Positions 25,453-34,699 of a stretch of 64,000 nt of DNA are shown here, piece by piece (positions within the stretch are counted from its first letter, which is position 1; each line of letters begins with the position of its first letter). Under the pieces are notes generated by a model. That model ran no database searches and was not told the DNA's origin. It was given only the letters and a program-made list of their open reading frames with translations. The position numbers were made by a program, and so were the translations under genes. Origin of the DNA: Pseudoduganella buxea (lineage in GTDB: Bacteria; Pseudomonadota; Gammaproteobacteria; Burkholderiales; Burkholderiaceae_D); assembly GCF_009720835.1 (NCBI RefSeq), contig NZ_WNKZ01000006.1, positions 1-64,000 on the forward strand, read 5' to 3'.

Positions 25453-28184
25453 CAGCGGCTAGGGGCCCTGCCGTAGTAGGCCGGGGCGCCGTCGAACAGG
25501 ATGTCGATGCGGTCCAGGATGAAACCCGGATCGAGGGCGCGCATGACCAGTTCGTGCCGGCCCGGCGTCAGTGCCGGCACGGTCCATTCCCGCACGGCTG
25601 TATTCGACAGCACATTGCGCTTCCACTCGTCGCTGCGGCCGTGCGTGGCGAAGTCGAACGTCGCCGGTTCCTGGCGGTCCAGCGCCACGCCGATACGCAG
25701 CCGATGCCGCGACGTCAGCGGGTGCACCGGGAGCGCGACGATGCGGATGCGCGCCGGGCCCGCCGTATGGCTGTGGAAGCTGTAACGCAGGGCCGGGGGA
25801 CGCGACGGCAGCGCGAAGGCGGAACGCATGGCCGCGCCGAAGCTGCCCACGTCCACCGTGCTCCAGCCGGCATCGGCCCGCGCCGCCGTGGCGGGCAAGG
25901 TGATGATCCGGTCATGCTCCGTCGCCACGTCTGCCCCGGGGGCCAGCTGCACCTCCGCCTGGATCGTCTTGCCGCCACACTCCAGCGCCAGCGGCCCGAT
26001 ATCGCTGCCGTCGTAGCTGACGGCGATGCGCTGCTCCTGGCCGTTGGCCGCGTCGAGCTGGCCGCTTGCTGGCGACAGCCGCAGGCCTGCGGGCACGGGC
26101 CCGGCCGACCAGTGCGTGGCATCGTGGGCGAAAACGGTCAACGTCTTCGTCGCCGGCCGGCCCCGCGTGAACGACAGCATGCCGCCCTGCTGCGACAGCG
26201 TAGCCGGATATGCCAGGGCGCAGCCGCTGCGGGCCGGCATCTCGTAGGCAGGCCAGGCGGGAGAGGCGAACACGGGCAGCCGGCGTGGCGCCGCGTCCAT
26301 CATGCCGCGCCATTTGCCGCCGGCCTGCGCGTTGTACCGCGCCGTATCGGCGTCGATGGCCGCCTGCGCGGCGCGGGCCCCGGCGGCATGGCTTTTCGCG
26401 GCGGGACGGCCCGCGCGGGCATACTGGGCGGCCAGGTCCAGTTTCAGGATGCGCGCATTCAGGCTGGCGGCGGCGCGCACGGGATACAGCACCAGCTGGA
26501 AGTAGGCGTCGCGGCGCTCTTCGGGGAGAGCGGCGGCGATGGATTGCGCGCGCGTGACCAGGTCCGCATAGCGTTCCAGCCGCAGCTCGGCTTCCTCGCC
26601 GCCCGACTGCAGGTAATCGCTTTGCCGCGTCGGCGTGGTGGGCTCGGTCTGGCTGAAACCCATGAACTCGGGGCGGCGCTCCCATGCCAGCTGGTAGAAA
26701 CCCATCATGACATCGGCGATGGCGCCGGCATGCGCGGCACCGAATTGCGTCGCCATCCAGGCGCGCAGGTGCTGCGCCGCCGGGCGCTCCAGCACGCGCC
26801 GGTCGAAGGCGGCGTCGAGAAAATACTGGGTCAGGTATTCGCCCGGCTTGATGTCGCCCACGTTGGCGACCCAGAGGCGGTCCGTGTCCGTCGCGAACGC
26901 GCGCTGGAGCTGGTCGCGGATCAGGCCCGGGTGGGTCGTGGCCAGCCACAGATAGTCGTGCGGCCGGCCCCAGTACGACAAGTGGTAGTACAGCCCCGCC
27001 CCGCCGCCGCGGCGCGCCTCGGCCTGGGTGCCAAGCTGGTGCAGGTAGCCGTAGTTATCGTCGGGCCAGACCAGCGTGATGTCGTCGGGGACGCGCAGGC
27101 CGCTGTTGTAGATTTCCAGGACTTCCTTGTAGACGGTCAGTACCTGCGGTACCTGCGCGGCCGGGCGACGCTGCGCGCCGGCCAGGAGCCCACGTTGCAG
27201 GTCGATGGCGGCGGCGACACCGGCGCGGGCCTGGTCCAGCGTAGTGGCGCCTTCCATGGCCGAGTCGTGCACGCCGCGAATCCCCACCGTGTAGATGTTC
27301 TCGAAGCCGCGCACGGCCTCGACGCGCTGTTGCCAGTAGCGTGCCAGTACGGCGCGGTTGGTGAAGAAGTTGAAGGGGCCATCCTCCTTGCGCCATTCGC
27401 GCACGTTATTGCGCAGCATCGGCTCGGCGTGCGAGGTGCCGACGATGATGGCATGGTCGCGCGCCGTCTCGGCGTTGCCGGCGATGCTGTAGAACGGCCG
27501 GGTCGAATCGTGCATGGCCGGCCATACCAGGTTGGCTTTCAGGCGCCACAGCAGTTCGAAGATGCGCGCGTAGGCAGTGGGGCCAAGGTCGCCGGCGGGA
27601 TCGAACCCGGCGGCCCAGGGTTGCAGGCCCCAGTCCTCGTCGTTCAGGAAGACGCCGCGGTAGCGCACCGACGGCGTGTCCGACAGCAGGCGCTCGCCGC
27701 GCACCACGGGGGCTGCCTGCACCACGGGCTTGACGTCGGCCCACCACTCCCACGCCGACACGCCCAGTTCGCGCGTCAGGTCGACGGTGCCGTAGATGGC
27801 GCCGCGTGTATCGGCGCCGGCGATGACGAGCAGGCGCGTGCCAGGCCGCTGGCGCGAGTCGATGCCGACGCGGATATAGCGCTCCCGCCCGCCCGCCAGC
27901 GCGGCGAAGTCCAGCCCTTCGGTTATTGCAATCGTGTGCAACAGCGGCGCGTCGTGGCGCCCGATGACGATGCAGACGGCGCCGCAATCCTCCAAGGTCG
28001 CCGCGCGCCTTGCCGGCGTGCCGGTGACGGCCGCCAGGTCGCGCTGCAGCAGCTTTGCGGCGAGCGCCATCGTCACGTCGTCCTCGGCCAGGATGGCAGC
28101 GCCCGCCAGTGGAAAGACGGCACCGCGCGCGCAGGTCATGCCGAGCAGCGTGAACAGCAGCAGGAAGCAGCAGCGAAGGTGCAT
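25452..28184 (-). CDS. GH115 xylan alpha-glucuronidase
   Basis: 910 aa from MHLRCCFLLL at 28184, giving a signal peptide (to about residue 22); a start ten codons upstream is possible. The family landmarks are IVAGADTRGAIYG-like (LVIAGADTRGAIYG), SAWEWWADVKP, VRYRGVFLNDEDWGLQPW, ANLVWPAM and WPDDNYGYLH. GH115 enzymes remove (4-O-methyl)glucuronate side chains from xylan. It stands alone between a metallopeptidase and waaA with no xylanase or transporter nearby. Released uronates could be oxidised by the udh-garD route, which is inference. Confidence 0.88.
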   Translation of the reverse strand: MHLRCCFLLLFTLLGMTCARGAVFPLAGAAILAEDDVTMALAAKLLQRDLAAVTGTPARRAATLEDCGAVCIVIGRHDAPLLHTIAITEGLDFAALAGGRERYIRVGIDSRQRPGTRLLVIAGADTRGAIYGTVDLTRELGVSAWEWWADVKPVVQAAPVVRGERLLSDTPSVRYRGVFLNDEDWGLQPWAAGFDPAGDLGPTAYARIFELLWRLKANLVWPAMHDSTRPFYSIAGNAETARDHAIIVGTSHAEPMLRNNVREWRKEDGPFNFFTNRAVLARYWQQRVEAVRGFENIYTVGIRGVHDSAMEGATTLDQARAGVAAAIDLQRGLLAGAQRRPAAQVPQVLTVYKEVLEIYNSGLRVPDDITLVWPDDNYGYLHQLGTQAEARRGGGAGLYYHLSYWGRPHDYLWLATTHPGLIRDQLQRAFATDTDRLWVANVGDIKPGEYLTQYFLDAAFDRRVLERPAAQHLRAWMATQFGAAHAGAIADVMMGFYQLAWERRPEFMGFSQTEPTTPTRQSDYLQSGGEEAELRLERYADLVTRAQSIAAALPEERRDAYFQLVLYPVRAAASLNARILKLDLAAQYARAGRPAAKSHAAGARAAQAAIDADTARYNAQAGGKWRGMMDAAPRRLPVFASPAWPAYEMPARSGCALAYPATLSQQGGMLSFTRGRPATKTLTVFAHDATHWSAGPVPAGLRLSPASGQLDAANGQEQRIAVSYDGSDIGPLALECGGKTIQAEVQLAPGADVATEHDRIITLPATAARADAGWSTVDVGSFGAAMRSAFALPSRPPALRYSFHSHTAGPARIRIVALPVHPLTSRHRLRIGVALDRQEPATFDFATHGRSDEWKRNVLSNTAVREWTVPALTPGRHELVMRALDPGFILDRIDILFDGAPAYYGRAPSR

Positions 28185-28287
28185 GGGGCGCAGCGCACGT
28201 GGGGATGCAGGCATACTAGCATCGGGTGTCGCCCGGCAGGCCTGCTGCGCCGCTCATCGGCGTGAGTGATTGGCCAGCACCAGTGCC

Positions 28288-28316
28288 GGCAGTTCGGTGT
28301 CTGACACCGAACTGCC
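28288..28316. repeat. Perfect odd-centred palindrome, GGTGTC-T-GACACC type
   Basis: GGCAGTTCGGTGTC (28288-28301), a central T and GACACCGAACTGCC (28303-28316) pair over 14 bp without a mismatch. It is 14 bp past the waaA stop and upstream of the GH115 gene on the same strand. No U-tract. Same core as the palindrome at 7503-7523. Confidence 0.85.
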
Positions 28317-28330
28317 AACGCGGCTTCGCG

Positions 28331-29617
28331 CTATTCGCCGACGGCGGGCAGCAGCGCCATGGTGCGCTCGGTCGCGCCGCGATGCTGGTTGGCGAAGGCC
28401 TGGGCGTCCTGACCCATGGCTGTGCGCCGGGCCGGATCGGCCAGCAGGCTTGACGCCTGCGCCATCAGGTCGGCCGCGCCGGTGACGCGGGCGGCACCGC
28501 CGGCGGCCAGGGCGTCTTCCGTCACCTGGGCGAAATTGAAGGTGTGCTCGCCGATCAGCACGGGCTTACCCAGCGCCGCCGCTTCGATCAGGTTCTGGCC
28601 TCCCAGCGGCAGCAGGCTGCCGCCGATGAAGGCGACGTCGCAGGCGGCGTAATAGGCGAACATCTCGCCCATCGAATCGCCCAGCACGACGCGGGTACGC
28701 GGCTCGATGATGGTGCCCGTTTCGAGCGTGGAGCGGCGCTGCACCGGCAGTGACCGCTCACGCACCATGGCCTCCACCGCGTCGAAACGCTGCGGATGGC
28801 GCGGCACCAGCACCAGCAGGGTCCCAGCCGGCAGGTCGAGTGCGGAGCGGAAGGCATCGAGGATCAGTTCCTCCTCGCCTTCGCGCGTGCTGGCGCACAG
28901 CAGCACGGGGCGGTTGCTGCCGAACTGCTGGCGCAGCCGCGTGCCGGTGGCCATCATGGCCGGCGGTACCATCACGTCGAACTTGATCGAGCCCGTGACG
29001 GCGACATTGGTGACGCCCAGCTGGCGCACGCGCCGCGCATCGTCCTCGGTCTGCGCGGCCACCAGCGAGATGCCGGCGGCGGCTTCGCGCATCACCGCCC
29101 CGAGTTTCTGCGCCTTGCGCAGCGACCGTTCCGACAGGCGCGCATTGGCCAGTACCACGGGCACCTTCTGGCGACCGCACTGGGCGATCAGGTTCGGCCA
29201 CACTTCCGTCTCCATCAGGATGCACACGCGCGGCTCGAAATGGCGGATGAAGCGGCGCACCAGCGCCGGCATGTCGTAGGGCAGGTAGGACTGCACCACG
29301 CGCGCGCCGTGCTTGCCGAACAGGCTCTTGCCGGTGGCGCGGCCGGTCGGCGTCATATGGGTCAGCACGATGCGCCCCTTCGGATACTGCTTCAGCAGCG
29401 CATCGACCAGCGGTTCGGCCGCGCGCGTCTCGCCGACGGAGACGGCATGCACCCACACGGTGGGCGGCTCGTCGTTGGCGGCGCGGCGCCCGTAGAGGCC
29501 GAGGCGCTCGTTCCAGTGGCGGCGATAGCCCGGCTCATGGCGGCCGCGCAGCCACAGGCGCAGCAGCACCAGCGGCAGCGCCAGCCACCAGACCAGGGTG
29601 TACAGGAAGCGCATCAT
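28331..29617 (-). CDS. waaA: 3-deoxy-D-manno-octulosonic acid (Kdo) transferase
   Basis: 428 aa from MMRFLYTL, overlapping the waaC stop by 4 bp. GT30 enzyme attaching Kdo to lipid A precursor on the cytoplasmic face of the inner membrane. An N-terminal anchor (about 4-22) is followed by WVHAVSVGETRAA, the Kdo-transferase N-domain with its catalytic Glu, then ETEVWPNLI, VTGSIKFD, and the C-terminal GGSLLPLGGQNLIEAAALGKP that binds CMP-Kdo. Full length. Confidence 0.95.
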   Translation of the reverse strand: MMRFLYTLVWWLALPLVLLRLWLRGRHEPGYRRHWNERLGLYGRRAANDEPPTVWVHAVSVGETRAAEPLVDALLKQYPKGRIVLTHMTPTGRATGKSLFGKHGARVVQSYLPYDMPALVRRFIRHFEPRVCILMETEVWPNLIAQCGRQKVPVVLANARLSERSLRKAQKLGAVMREAAAGISLVAAQTEDDARRVRQLGVTNVAVTGSIKFDVMVPPAMMATGTRLRQQFGSNRPVLLCASTREGEEELILDAFRSALDLPAGTLLVLVPRHPQRFDAVEAMVRERSLPVQRRSTLETGTIIEPRTRVVLGDSMGEMFAYYAACDVAFIGGSLLPLGGQNLIEAAALGKPVLIGEHTFNFAQVTEDALAAGGAARVTGAADLMAQASSLLADPARRTAMGQDAQAFANQHRGATERTMALLPAVGE

Positions 29618-30591
29618 CGGAGCAGGCTCTTGGCCGCCTCGATGACTTCCGGTGCGGACGGCGGCGCACCCTTGTCGCCCAGGTTGACGATGCGGGGCGA
29701 CCAGTTGCCCTCGGTCTTCCAGCGTGGCGAGTCGCAGTAGATTTCCACCACCGGCCGGCTGAACGCGGCGGCGATATGGGTCAGGCCCGTGTCGACGCCG
29801 ACGGCCAGCGCGGCATGGCGCGCCAGCAGCACGGCATCCGCCATCGACAGCTGCGGCAGAACGCGGGCGTTCGGCAGGCTTGCCGCCAGGGTTTCGGCTT
29901 CGGCCTTCTCCTTCGGCGAGCCCCAGGGCAGCAGGATCGGCATCGGCGAGAGCGCGTGGCCCAGGGCGATCCAATTGGCCGGCGCCCACTTCTTGGCGTC
30001 GCGCGCGGTGCCGTGGAAGTACACGGCGTACGGTTCGGCCGGCATCCAGCCCGGCTTCGGATCGTGCGGCGATACGTCGGGCAGGCCGAAGTCGGCCGGC
30101 GTGTCGACCCCGTAGCCCAGCGCCGCGGCCACGACCAGCCGGCCGCGCGCCACCGCGTGGGTGCGGGGATCGAGGGGAATGCTTTTCGAGTGGAACAGAC
30201 GCGAGATGCCTTCGTAGCCGGAGCCTTCGCTGCCGTTGGCCAGGCCGACCTTCTGCCCGCCGCGCGCCACCCGGGCCGCGCCCATGATGACACCCGTCTT
30301 CAGCAGGCCCTGGGTGTCGAATACGTAGTCGTACTCCTGCGCGCGCAGCGTGCGGAAGAACTGCTTGATTTCCGCCCGCACGCTTGCGTCGCCAAGCTTC
30401 TTGCGCCAGCGCCGCAGCGCGAACGGAATGATGTTGCGCACCTGCGGGTTCAAGCGCACCAGGCTGACGTAGCCCTCCTCCACCACCCAGTCGATCTTCG
30501 CATCGGGGAAGTGGCGGCGGATGTCCGCCACGATGGGCAGGTTATGCAGCACGTCTCCCAGCGAGGAGACGCGCACCAGCAGGATATTCAT
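29614..30591 (-). CDS. waaC: Lipopolysaccharide heptosyltransferase I
   Basis: 325 aa GT9 enzyme adding the first L-glycero-D-manno-heptose to Kdo. It opens with ILLVRVSSLGDVLHNLPIVADI, contains DTQGLLKTG, YFHGTARDAKKW and the donor-site GVDTGLTHIAAAFSRP. It is coupled to waaA (ATGA overlap) and lies 33 bp after the phosphohexomutase gene. gmhB at 23004 supplies the same pathway. Confidence 0.94.
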   Translation of the reverse strand: MNILLVRVSSLGDVLHNLPIVADIRRHFPDAKIDWVVEEGYVSLVRLNPQVRNIIPFALRRWRKKLGDASVRAEIKQFFRTLRAQEYDYVFDTQGLLKTGVIMGAARVARGGQKVGLANGSEGSGYEGISRLFHSKSIPLDPRTHAVARGRLVVAAALGYGVDTPADFGLPDVSPHDPKPGWMPAEPYAVYFHGTARDAKKWAPANWIALGHALSPMPILLPWGSPKEKAEAETLAASLPNARVLPQLSMADAVLLARHAALAVGVDTGLTHIAAAFSRPVVEIYCDSPRWKTEGNWSPRIVNLGDKGAPPSAPEVIEAAKSLLR

Positions 30592-30624
30592 CTGACTTCT
30601 TCGGGCGTCGGCTTCGGTACGGCC

Positions 30625-32007
30625 TCAGAACGGCAGCTCGGCGTCCGGCTTGGCGGCCAGGATGACATCGCGGAACTGGCCCTGGATGCGAGCCAGCGCG
30701 GCCGGGGTTTCGGCCTCGAAGCGCATCACGATGACGGGCGTGGTGTTGGACGAACGGGCCAGGCCGAAGCCGTCCTCGTACTCCACGCGCAGGCCGTCGA
30801 TGGTGATGATCTGCTGGTTGCCCGGGAAAGTGGCATCGCTGCGCAGCTTGTCCATCAGCGCGAAGTTCTCGCCTTCGTTCAGGTGCAGGTGCAGTTCGGG
30901 CGTGCTGTCCGATTGCGGCAAGGCGTTCAGCAGGGCCGACGGGTCCTGTTCCTTCGTCAGGATCTCCAGCATGCGCGCGCCGGCGTACAGGCCGTCGTCG
31001 AAGCCGTACCAGCGGTCCTTGAAGAAGATATGGCCGCTCATCTCGCCGCCCAGCGGGGCGCCGGTTTCCTTCAGCTTGGCCTTCACCAGCGAGTGGCCGG
31101 TCTTGTACATCAGCGGCTGGCCGCCGTGCTTGGTGATGTAGGGCGCCAGGTGGCGCGTGCACTTCACGTCGTACAGGATCTGCTCGCCCGGATTGCGCGA
31201 CAGGACGTCGGCCGCGAACAGCATCATCTGGCGGTCCGGGTAGATGATCTGGCCGTCCTTGGTGACGATGCCGAGGCGGTCGCCGTCGCCGTCGAAGGCC
31301 AGGCCGATCTCGGCATCGGTCTCCTGCAGGCAGCGGATCAGGTCCTGCAGGTTTTCCGGGTGGGCCGGGTCGGGGTGGTGGTTCGGGAAGGTGCCGTCGA
31401 CATCGCAGAACAGCTCGATGACTTCGCAGCCCATGCCGCGATACAGGTCGCCGGCGAAGGCGCCGGCCACGCCGTTACCGCAGTCCACGGCGATCTTGAT
31501 GGGGCGCGCCACCTTGACGTCGCCGATGATGCGTTCCAGGTAGGCCGCGCGGATATCGTGGGTACGGTAGGCACCCGGCTGCGCCGCGACCTTGCCTTCG
31601 TTGTCCAGGATGCTCTGGTACAGGCCCGTGATGGCCTCGCCGTGAATTGCCTCGCCGGCCAGCACCATCTTGAAGCCGTTGTAGTCGGGCGGATTGTGGC
31701 TGCCCGTGACCATGATGCCGGAGCGGGCTTCCAGCACATTCGTGCCGAAGTAGACCATCGGCGTGGCCACCATGCCCAGGTCGATCACATCGACGCCGGC
31801 CGACTGCAGGCCTTCGGCCAGGCTGGCGGACAGCTCGGGGCCGGACAGGCGGCCGTCGCGGCCGATGACAACGCTCTTTTCACCGCGGGCTACCGCCGCC
31901 AGGCCAAAGGCGTGACCGATCTTGCGGGCGACGCCAGCATCCAGGGTTTTATCGATGATGCCGCGGATATCGTAAGCTTTGAAGATAGTTTTGGACAGGG
32001 AGACCAT
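30625..32007 (-). CDS. Phosphomannomutase/phosphoglucomutase
   Basis: 460 aa, the size of Pseudomonas AlgC. Four-domain alpha-D-phosphohexomutase: KAYDIRG at the start, the phosphoserine loop TGSHNPPDYNG, metal loop DGDGDR, sugar loop GGEMSGH, and the phosphate loop RSSNTTP. It interconverts hexose 6- and 1-phosphates. With waaC, waaA and the downstream dTDP-rhamnose genes it would feed LPS and exopolysaccharide precursors, including glucose 1-phosphate for RfbA. The symbols algC, manB or pgm could all be used, so none is given. Confidence 0.93.
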   Translation of the reverse strand: MVSLSKTIFKAYDIRGIIDKTLDAGVARKIGHAFGLAAVARGEKSVVIGRDGRLSGPELSASLAEGLQSAGVDVIDLGMVATPMVYFGTNVLEARSGIMVTGSHNPPDYNGFKMVLAGEAIHGEAITGLYQSILDNEGKVAAQPGAYRTHDIRAAYLERIIGDVKVARPIKIAVDCGNGVAGAFAGDLYRGMGCEVIELFCDVDGTFPNHHPDPAHPENLQDLIRCLQETDAEIGLAFDGDGDRLGIVTKDGQIIYPDRQMMLFAADVLSRNPGEQILYDVKCTRHLAPYITKHGGQPLMYKTGHSLVKAKLKETGAPLGGEMSGHIFFKDRWYGFDDGLYAGARMLEILTKEQDPSALLNALPQSDSTPELHLHLNEGENFALMDKLRSDATFPGNQQIITIDGLRVEYEDGFGLARSSNTTPVIVMRFEAETPAALARIQGQFRDVILAAKPDAELPF

Positions 32008-32177
32008 AGGGATGTGGGCGATGCCAGGCGCGAACGGCCGGCTTTCAAGATTGGAAACATCGGTATAGTAAGTGCGATACCGGCATCAGGCAAGCCCCGC
32101 TCGACCGTGGCCGGGTGGGGCCTGCCGCGCGGCAGCTTGCGGCGGCAGATACGGCGGGAAGGCGGCCGCGCCGGCGA

Positions 32178-32196
32178 GGGGATTGCGGCAATCCCC
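32178..32196. terminator. Hairpin 3' of the H-NS-like gene
   Basis: GGGGATTGC-G-GCAATCCCC is a perfect palindrome 19 bp past the H-NS-like stop on the minus strand. It has no U-tract. It lies in a 207-bp gap before the phosphohexomutase gene, in which I see nothing else. Confidence 0.4.
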
Positions 32197-32214
32197 GGGC
32201 GGCGGATCAAACGA

Positions 32215-32523
32215 TCAGATACGCAGGTCTTCGATCGACTTGCCGGAGTCGAGATATTCCTTGACCCATTTCGGCTGGCGGCCGCGGCCGGTCCATTGCT
32301 GGGTAGTATCACCCGGATTGCGATAACGTGCGGCGACGGTGCTGCCTTTACCGCGACCACCCGTGGCGATCAGGTCTTTCACGGGCAGGCCGACGCGCTG
32401 GGCAATCGCGAAAATCTCGTCGCGGGCTTTCTGCAGATCCTGGCCTTCGCGTTTTTTCAGTTCGCGGACAATTTGGTCCTGCAGTTGGCGCAATTCCTTG
32501 GCCGATAAATTCGACAGATCCAT
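32215..32523 (-). CDS. H-NS-family nucleoid protein
   Basis: 102 aa. An N-terminal oligomerisation helix (LSAKELRQLQDQIVRELKKRE) is joined by a linker to a C-terminal DNA-binding domain with YRNPGDTTQQWTGRGRQPKWVKEYL, where the GRGRQPKW loop is the minor-groove reader. Betaproteobacterial H-NS/BpH3-like proteins have this form and silence AT-rich DNA. It lies in a locally AT-richer stretch next to a WecA-like gene. One of probably several paralogues, so no symbol is given. Confidence 0.88.
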   Translation of the reverse strand: MDLSNLSAKELRQLQDQIVRELKKREGQDLQKARDEIFAIAQRVGLPVKDLIATGGRGKGSTVAARYRNPGDTTQQWTGRGRQPKWVKEYLDSGKSIEDLRI

Positions 32524-32595
32524 CGTGCTTTCCTTTATATAAATTTTACTGGAAAAGTGATTCTGACGGAAATATACACCAACGAGGAATTTTTA

Positions 32596-33690
32596 CTAGT
32601 TTCTTTTGTGGCGAATCATCCAGCGCGGCGCTTTGAAACGCACGATGCGCACGTATAACCAGACATAACTGATAATGAACAGGCAGCAAAACAGCATCAG
32701 CACCCAGGTGTAGCGCCAAAATACCGTCGCAGGAATAACCGCCATCAGCGAGAACATCCACAGATAAGGGGAAGTCAGCGAATTACGGCGCATCAGCGCG
32801 CGTGCATCCTTGCGCCCCACGGCCCATTGCACGACGCGGCGGAAGATCAGGCTGTGCAAGTGAATCCCGTCGGGCATGGCCGGGGATTTGCCGCGAATGA
32901 ACATCCGGCGATAGACGGAAAACAGCGTTTCGAATGCCGGATAGATCAACAGCAAGGCGGCGTACCATGTGGATACCTGCGGATTGCGCATGACCAGCAG
33001 CAATGCCAGCTCCCCCAGCATGAAACCGATAAAATAAGCGCCACCGTCGCCCAGGAAAATCAGGCCGACGGGATAGTTCCAGATCAGGAAACCGGCGGTG
33101 GCACCGGCCACCATCAGGGCCGCCACCAGCACGAACATATCGTTGACCTGCAGCGCAACATAACCGAGCGACAGCAGCATGCAAATGGTGACGACGCTGG
33201 CCAGGCCGTTGAATCCGTCGATGATATTAATGGCATTGGCAATACCGGCTACCGACAGGATCGTCAACGGCAACGTCAGCCATATATACGGCAAGGGCCA
33301 GGCATCGGCCACCCAGTCGATCCGGTCGATACGGGCGTCGAGCAGGTAATAACCCAGCAGGGCCGCGATCATCGTCAGGATCAGGCGCCGCAGTGCGCTG
33401 ACGCGGCCCGTGTAATCCTCGACGATGCCGCCGATAAAAGCGCAGGCCGAGCAGGCCATCAGCGACAGCATCCACGTCGTCATTGCCGGCACGCGCCAGA
33501 CGGAAATACAGGCCGACAGGCCGACCGCCAGGAAAATCGACAGGCCGCCAATCCGGGCAACCGAATGGGCGTGGACTTTCTGCACGCCGTGAAAATCGGT
33601 GTCGAGCGCCGGCCCGTGCAGGCGCCCTTCTTTGATGACCAGAAGAGTCAGCAACGCGGACGCAATGAAGCTTACGAGGAAGGAAAACAT
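32596..33690 (-). CDS. Undecaprenyl-phosphate sugar-1-phosphate transferase (WecA/MraY family)
   Basis: 364 aa polytopic membrane protein with about ten hydrophobic segments. MraY/WecA landmarks are present: KVHAHSVARIGG near the start, the aspartates of GIVEDYTGR, NAINIIDGFNGLAS and FLGDGGAYFIGF, and the HLHS motif of the cytoplasmic loop near residue 280. It would start an undecaprenyl-linked O-antigen or exopolysaccharide unit. Downstream of rfbD by about 145 bp on the same strand. Base composition is clearly lower in GC than the flanking genes. Confidence 0.85.
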   Translation of the reverse strand: MFSFLVSFIASALLTLLVIKEGRLHGPALDTDFHGVQKVHAHSVARIGGLSIFLAVGLSACISVWRVPAMTTWMLSLMACSACAFIGGIVEDYTGRVSALRRLILTMIAALLGYYLLDARIDRIDWVADAWPLPYIWLTLPLTILSVAGIANAINIIDGFNGLASVVTICMLLSLGYVALQVNDMFVLVAALMVAGATAGFLIWNYPVGLIFLGDGGAYFIGFMLGELALLLVMRNPQVSTWYAALLLIYPAFETLFSVYRRMFIRGKSPAMPDGIHLHSLIFRRVVQWAVGRKDARALMRRNSLTSPYLWMFSLMAVIPATVFWRYTWVLMLFCCLFIISYVWLYVRIVRFKAPRWMIRHKRN

Positions 33691-33835
33691 TTATGGATTA
33701 ATCGTGGTGAGAAGCTGGCGCTTTTGACGCATTGCAGCAGTGGCATGCTCGAATGCCAACCAGCGATTGTACCGGATTAATGGGGGGAAACTGGAAAAAC
33801 CGCCGGGCCAGCACGGCCGGCGGTCCTGGGGCACC

Positions 33836-34699
33836 TTACGCCATGCAAAGGCGCAGTGCATCCTGCCAGTGCGGCAGGTCGACAAAGCGCTGCAGCAGGC
33901 GTTCGCTGGACAGCACCGAATACCGGGGCCGCCGGGCCGGCGTCGGGTAGTCCGCCGTCGTGATGGGTACGAGCCGGCAGTCGATGCCGGCCTGCGCGAC
34001 GATGGCCTGGGTGAACTCGAACCACGTGGTCTGGCCCTGGCTGCTCAGGTGATAGATGCCGCCGTGCTCGCGCCACCAGGCCGGGTCGAAGTTGGCGGCC
34101 CGGGCGTGCGCCAGCACCTGTGCGGTGCTGTCGGCGATGGTGCGGCTCCATGTCGGCGCGCCATGCTGGTCCGCCACGACGCGCAGCTCGTCGCGCTCAC
34201 GCGCCAGGCGCAGCATCGTCAGCAGGAAGTTCTTGCCGCGCATGCCGTATACCCAGCTGGTGCGGAAAATCAGGTGCGCCGCCCCGCTGGCGGCGATGGC
34301 CTGCTCGCCGGCCAGCTTGCTGGCACCGTAGACGTTCAGCGGACCGGTGGCATCGCCTTCCACGCGCGCGGCCGGGTCGTCGCCGGGGAATACGTAGTCG
34401 GTCGAGTAGTGCACCAATGCCGCGCCCAGGCGTGCTGCTTCCTCGGCCATCAGGCCGGGCGCCTCGGCATTGATGCGATACGCCAGCGCCGCCTCGCTTT
34501 CGGCCTTGTCGACGGCCGTGTAGGCGGCCGGATTGACGATCAGGCCAGGCTGCACGGCGCGGATCACTTCGCGCACCTGGTCCAGGTCGGACAGGTCCAT
34601 GCGCGCGCGGTCCACCGCCACCACTTCGCCCAGGCCCTGCAGGCTGCGTTCCAGTTCGTAGCCGACCTGGCCGCTGCATCCCGTCAGCAGGATCTTCAT
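33836..34699 (-). CDS. rfbD: dTDP-4-dehydrorhamnose reductase
   Basis: 287 aa, from [13 protein letters not shown] (NADPH-binding glycine motif) at 34699. It includes VNPAAYTAVDKAES, YSTDYVFPG and the catalytic YGASKLAGE, all typical of RmlD/RfbD. It reduces the 4-keto sugar to dTDP-L-rhamnose. The last gene of rfbB-A-C-D, overlapping rfbC by 4 bp. Confidence 0.95.
   Translation of the reverse strand: MKILLTGCSGQVGYELERSLQGLGEVVAVDRARMDLSDLDQVREVIRAVQPGLIVNPAAYTAVDKAESEAALAYRINAEAPGLMAEEAARLGAALVHYSTDYVFPGDDPAARVEGDATGPLNVYGASKLAGEQAIAASGAAHLIFRTSWVYGMRGKNFLLTMLRLARERDELRVVADQHGAPTWSRTIADSTAQVLAHARAANFDPAWWREHGGIYHLSSQGQTTWFEFTQAIVAQAGIDCRLVPITTADYPTPARRPRYSVLSSERLLQRFVDLPHWQDALRLCMA

Noticed and set aside
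25410-28265. A 951-codon plus-strand frame opposite the GH115 gene.
   Set aside because: Antisense shadow; product is His/Arg/Gly-rich and unlike any family, whereas the GH115 frame has clear landmarks.
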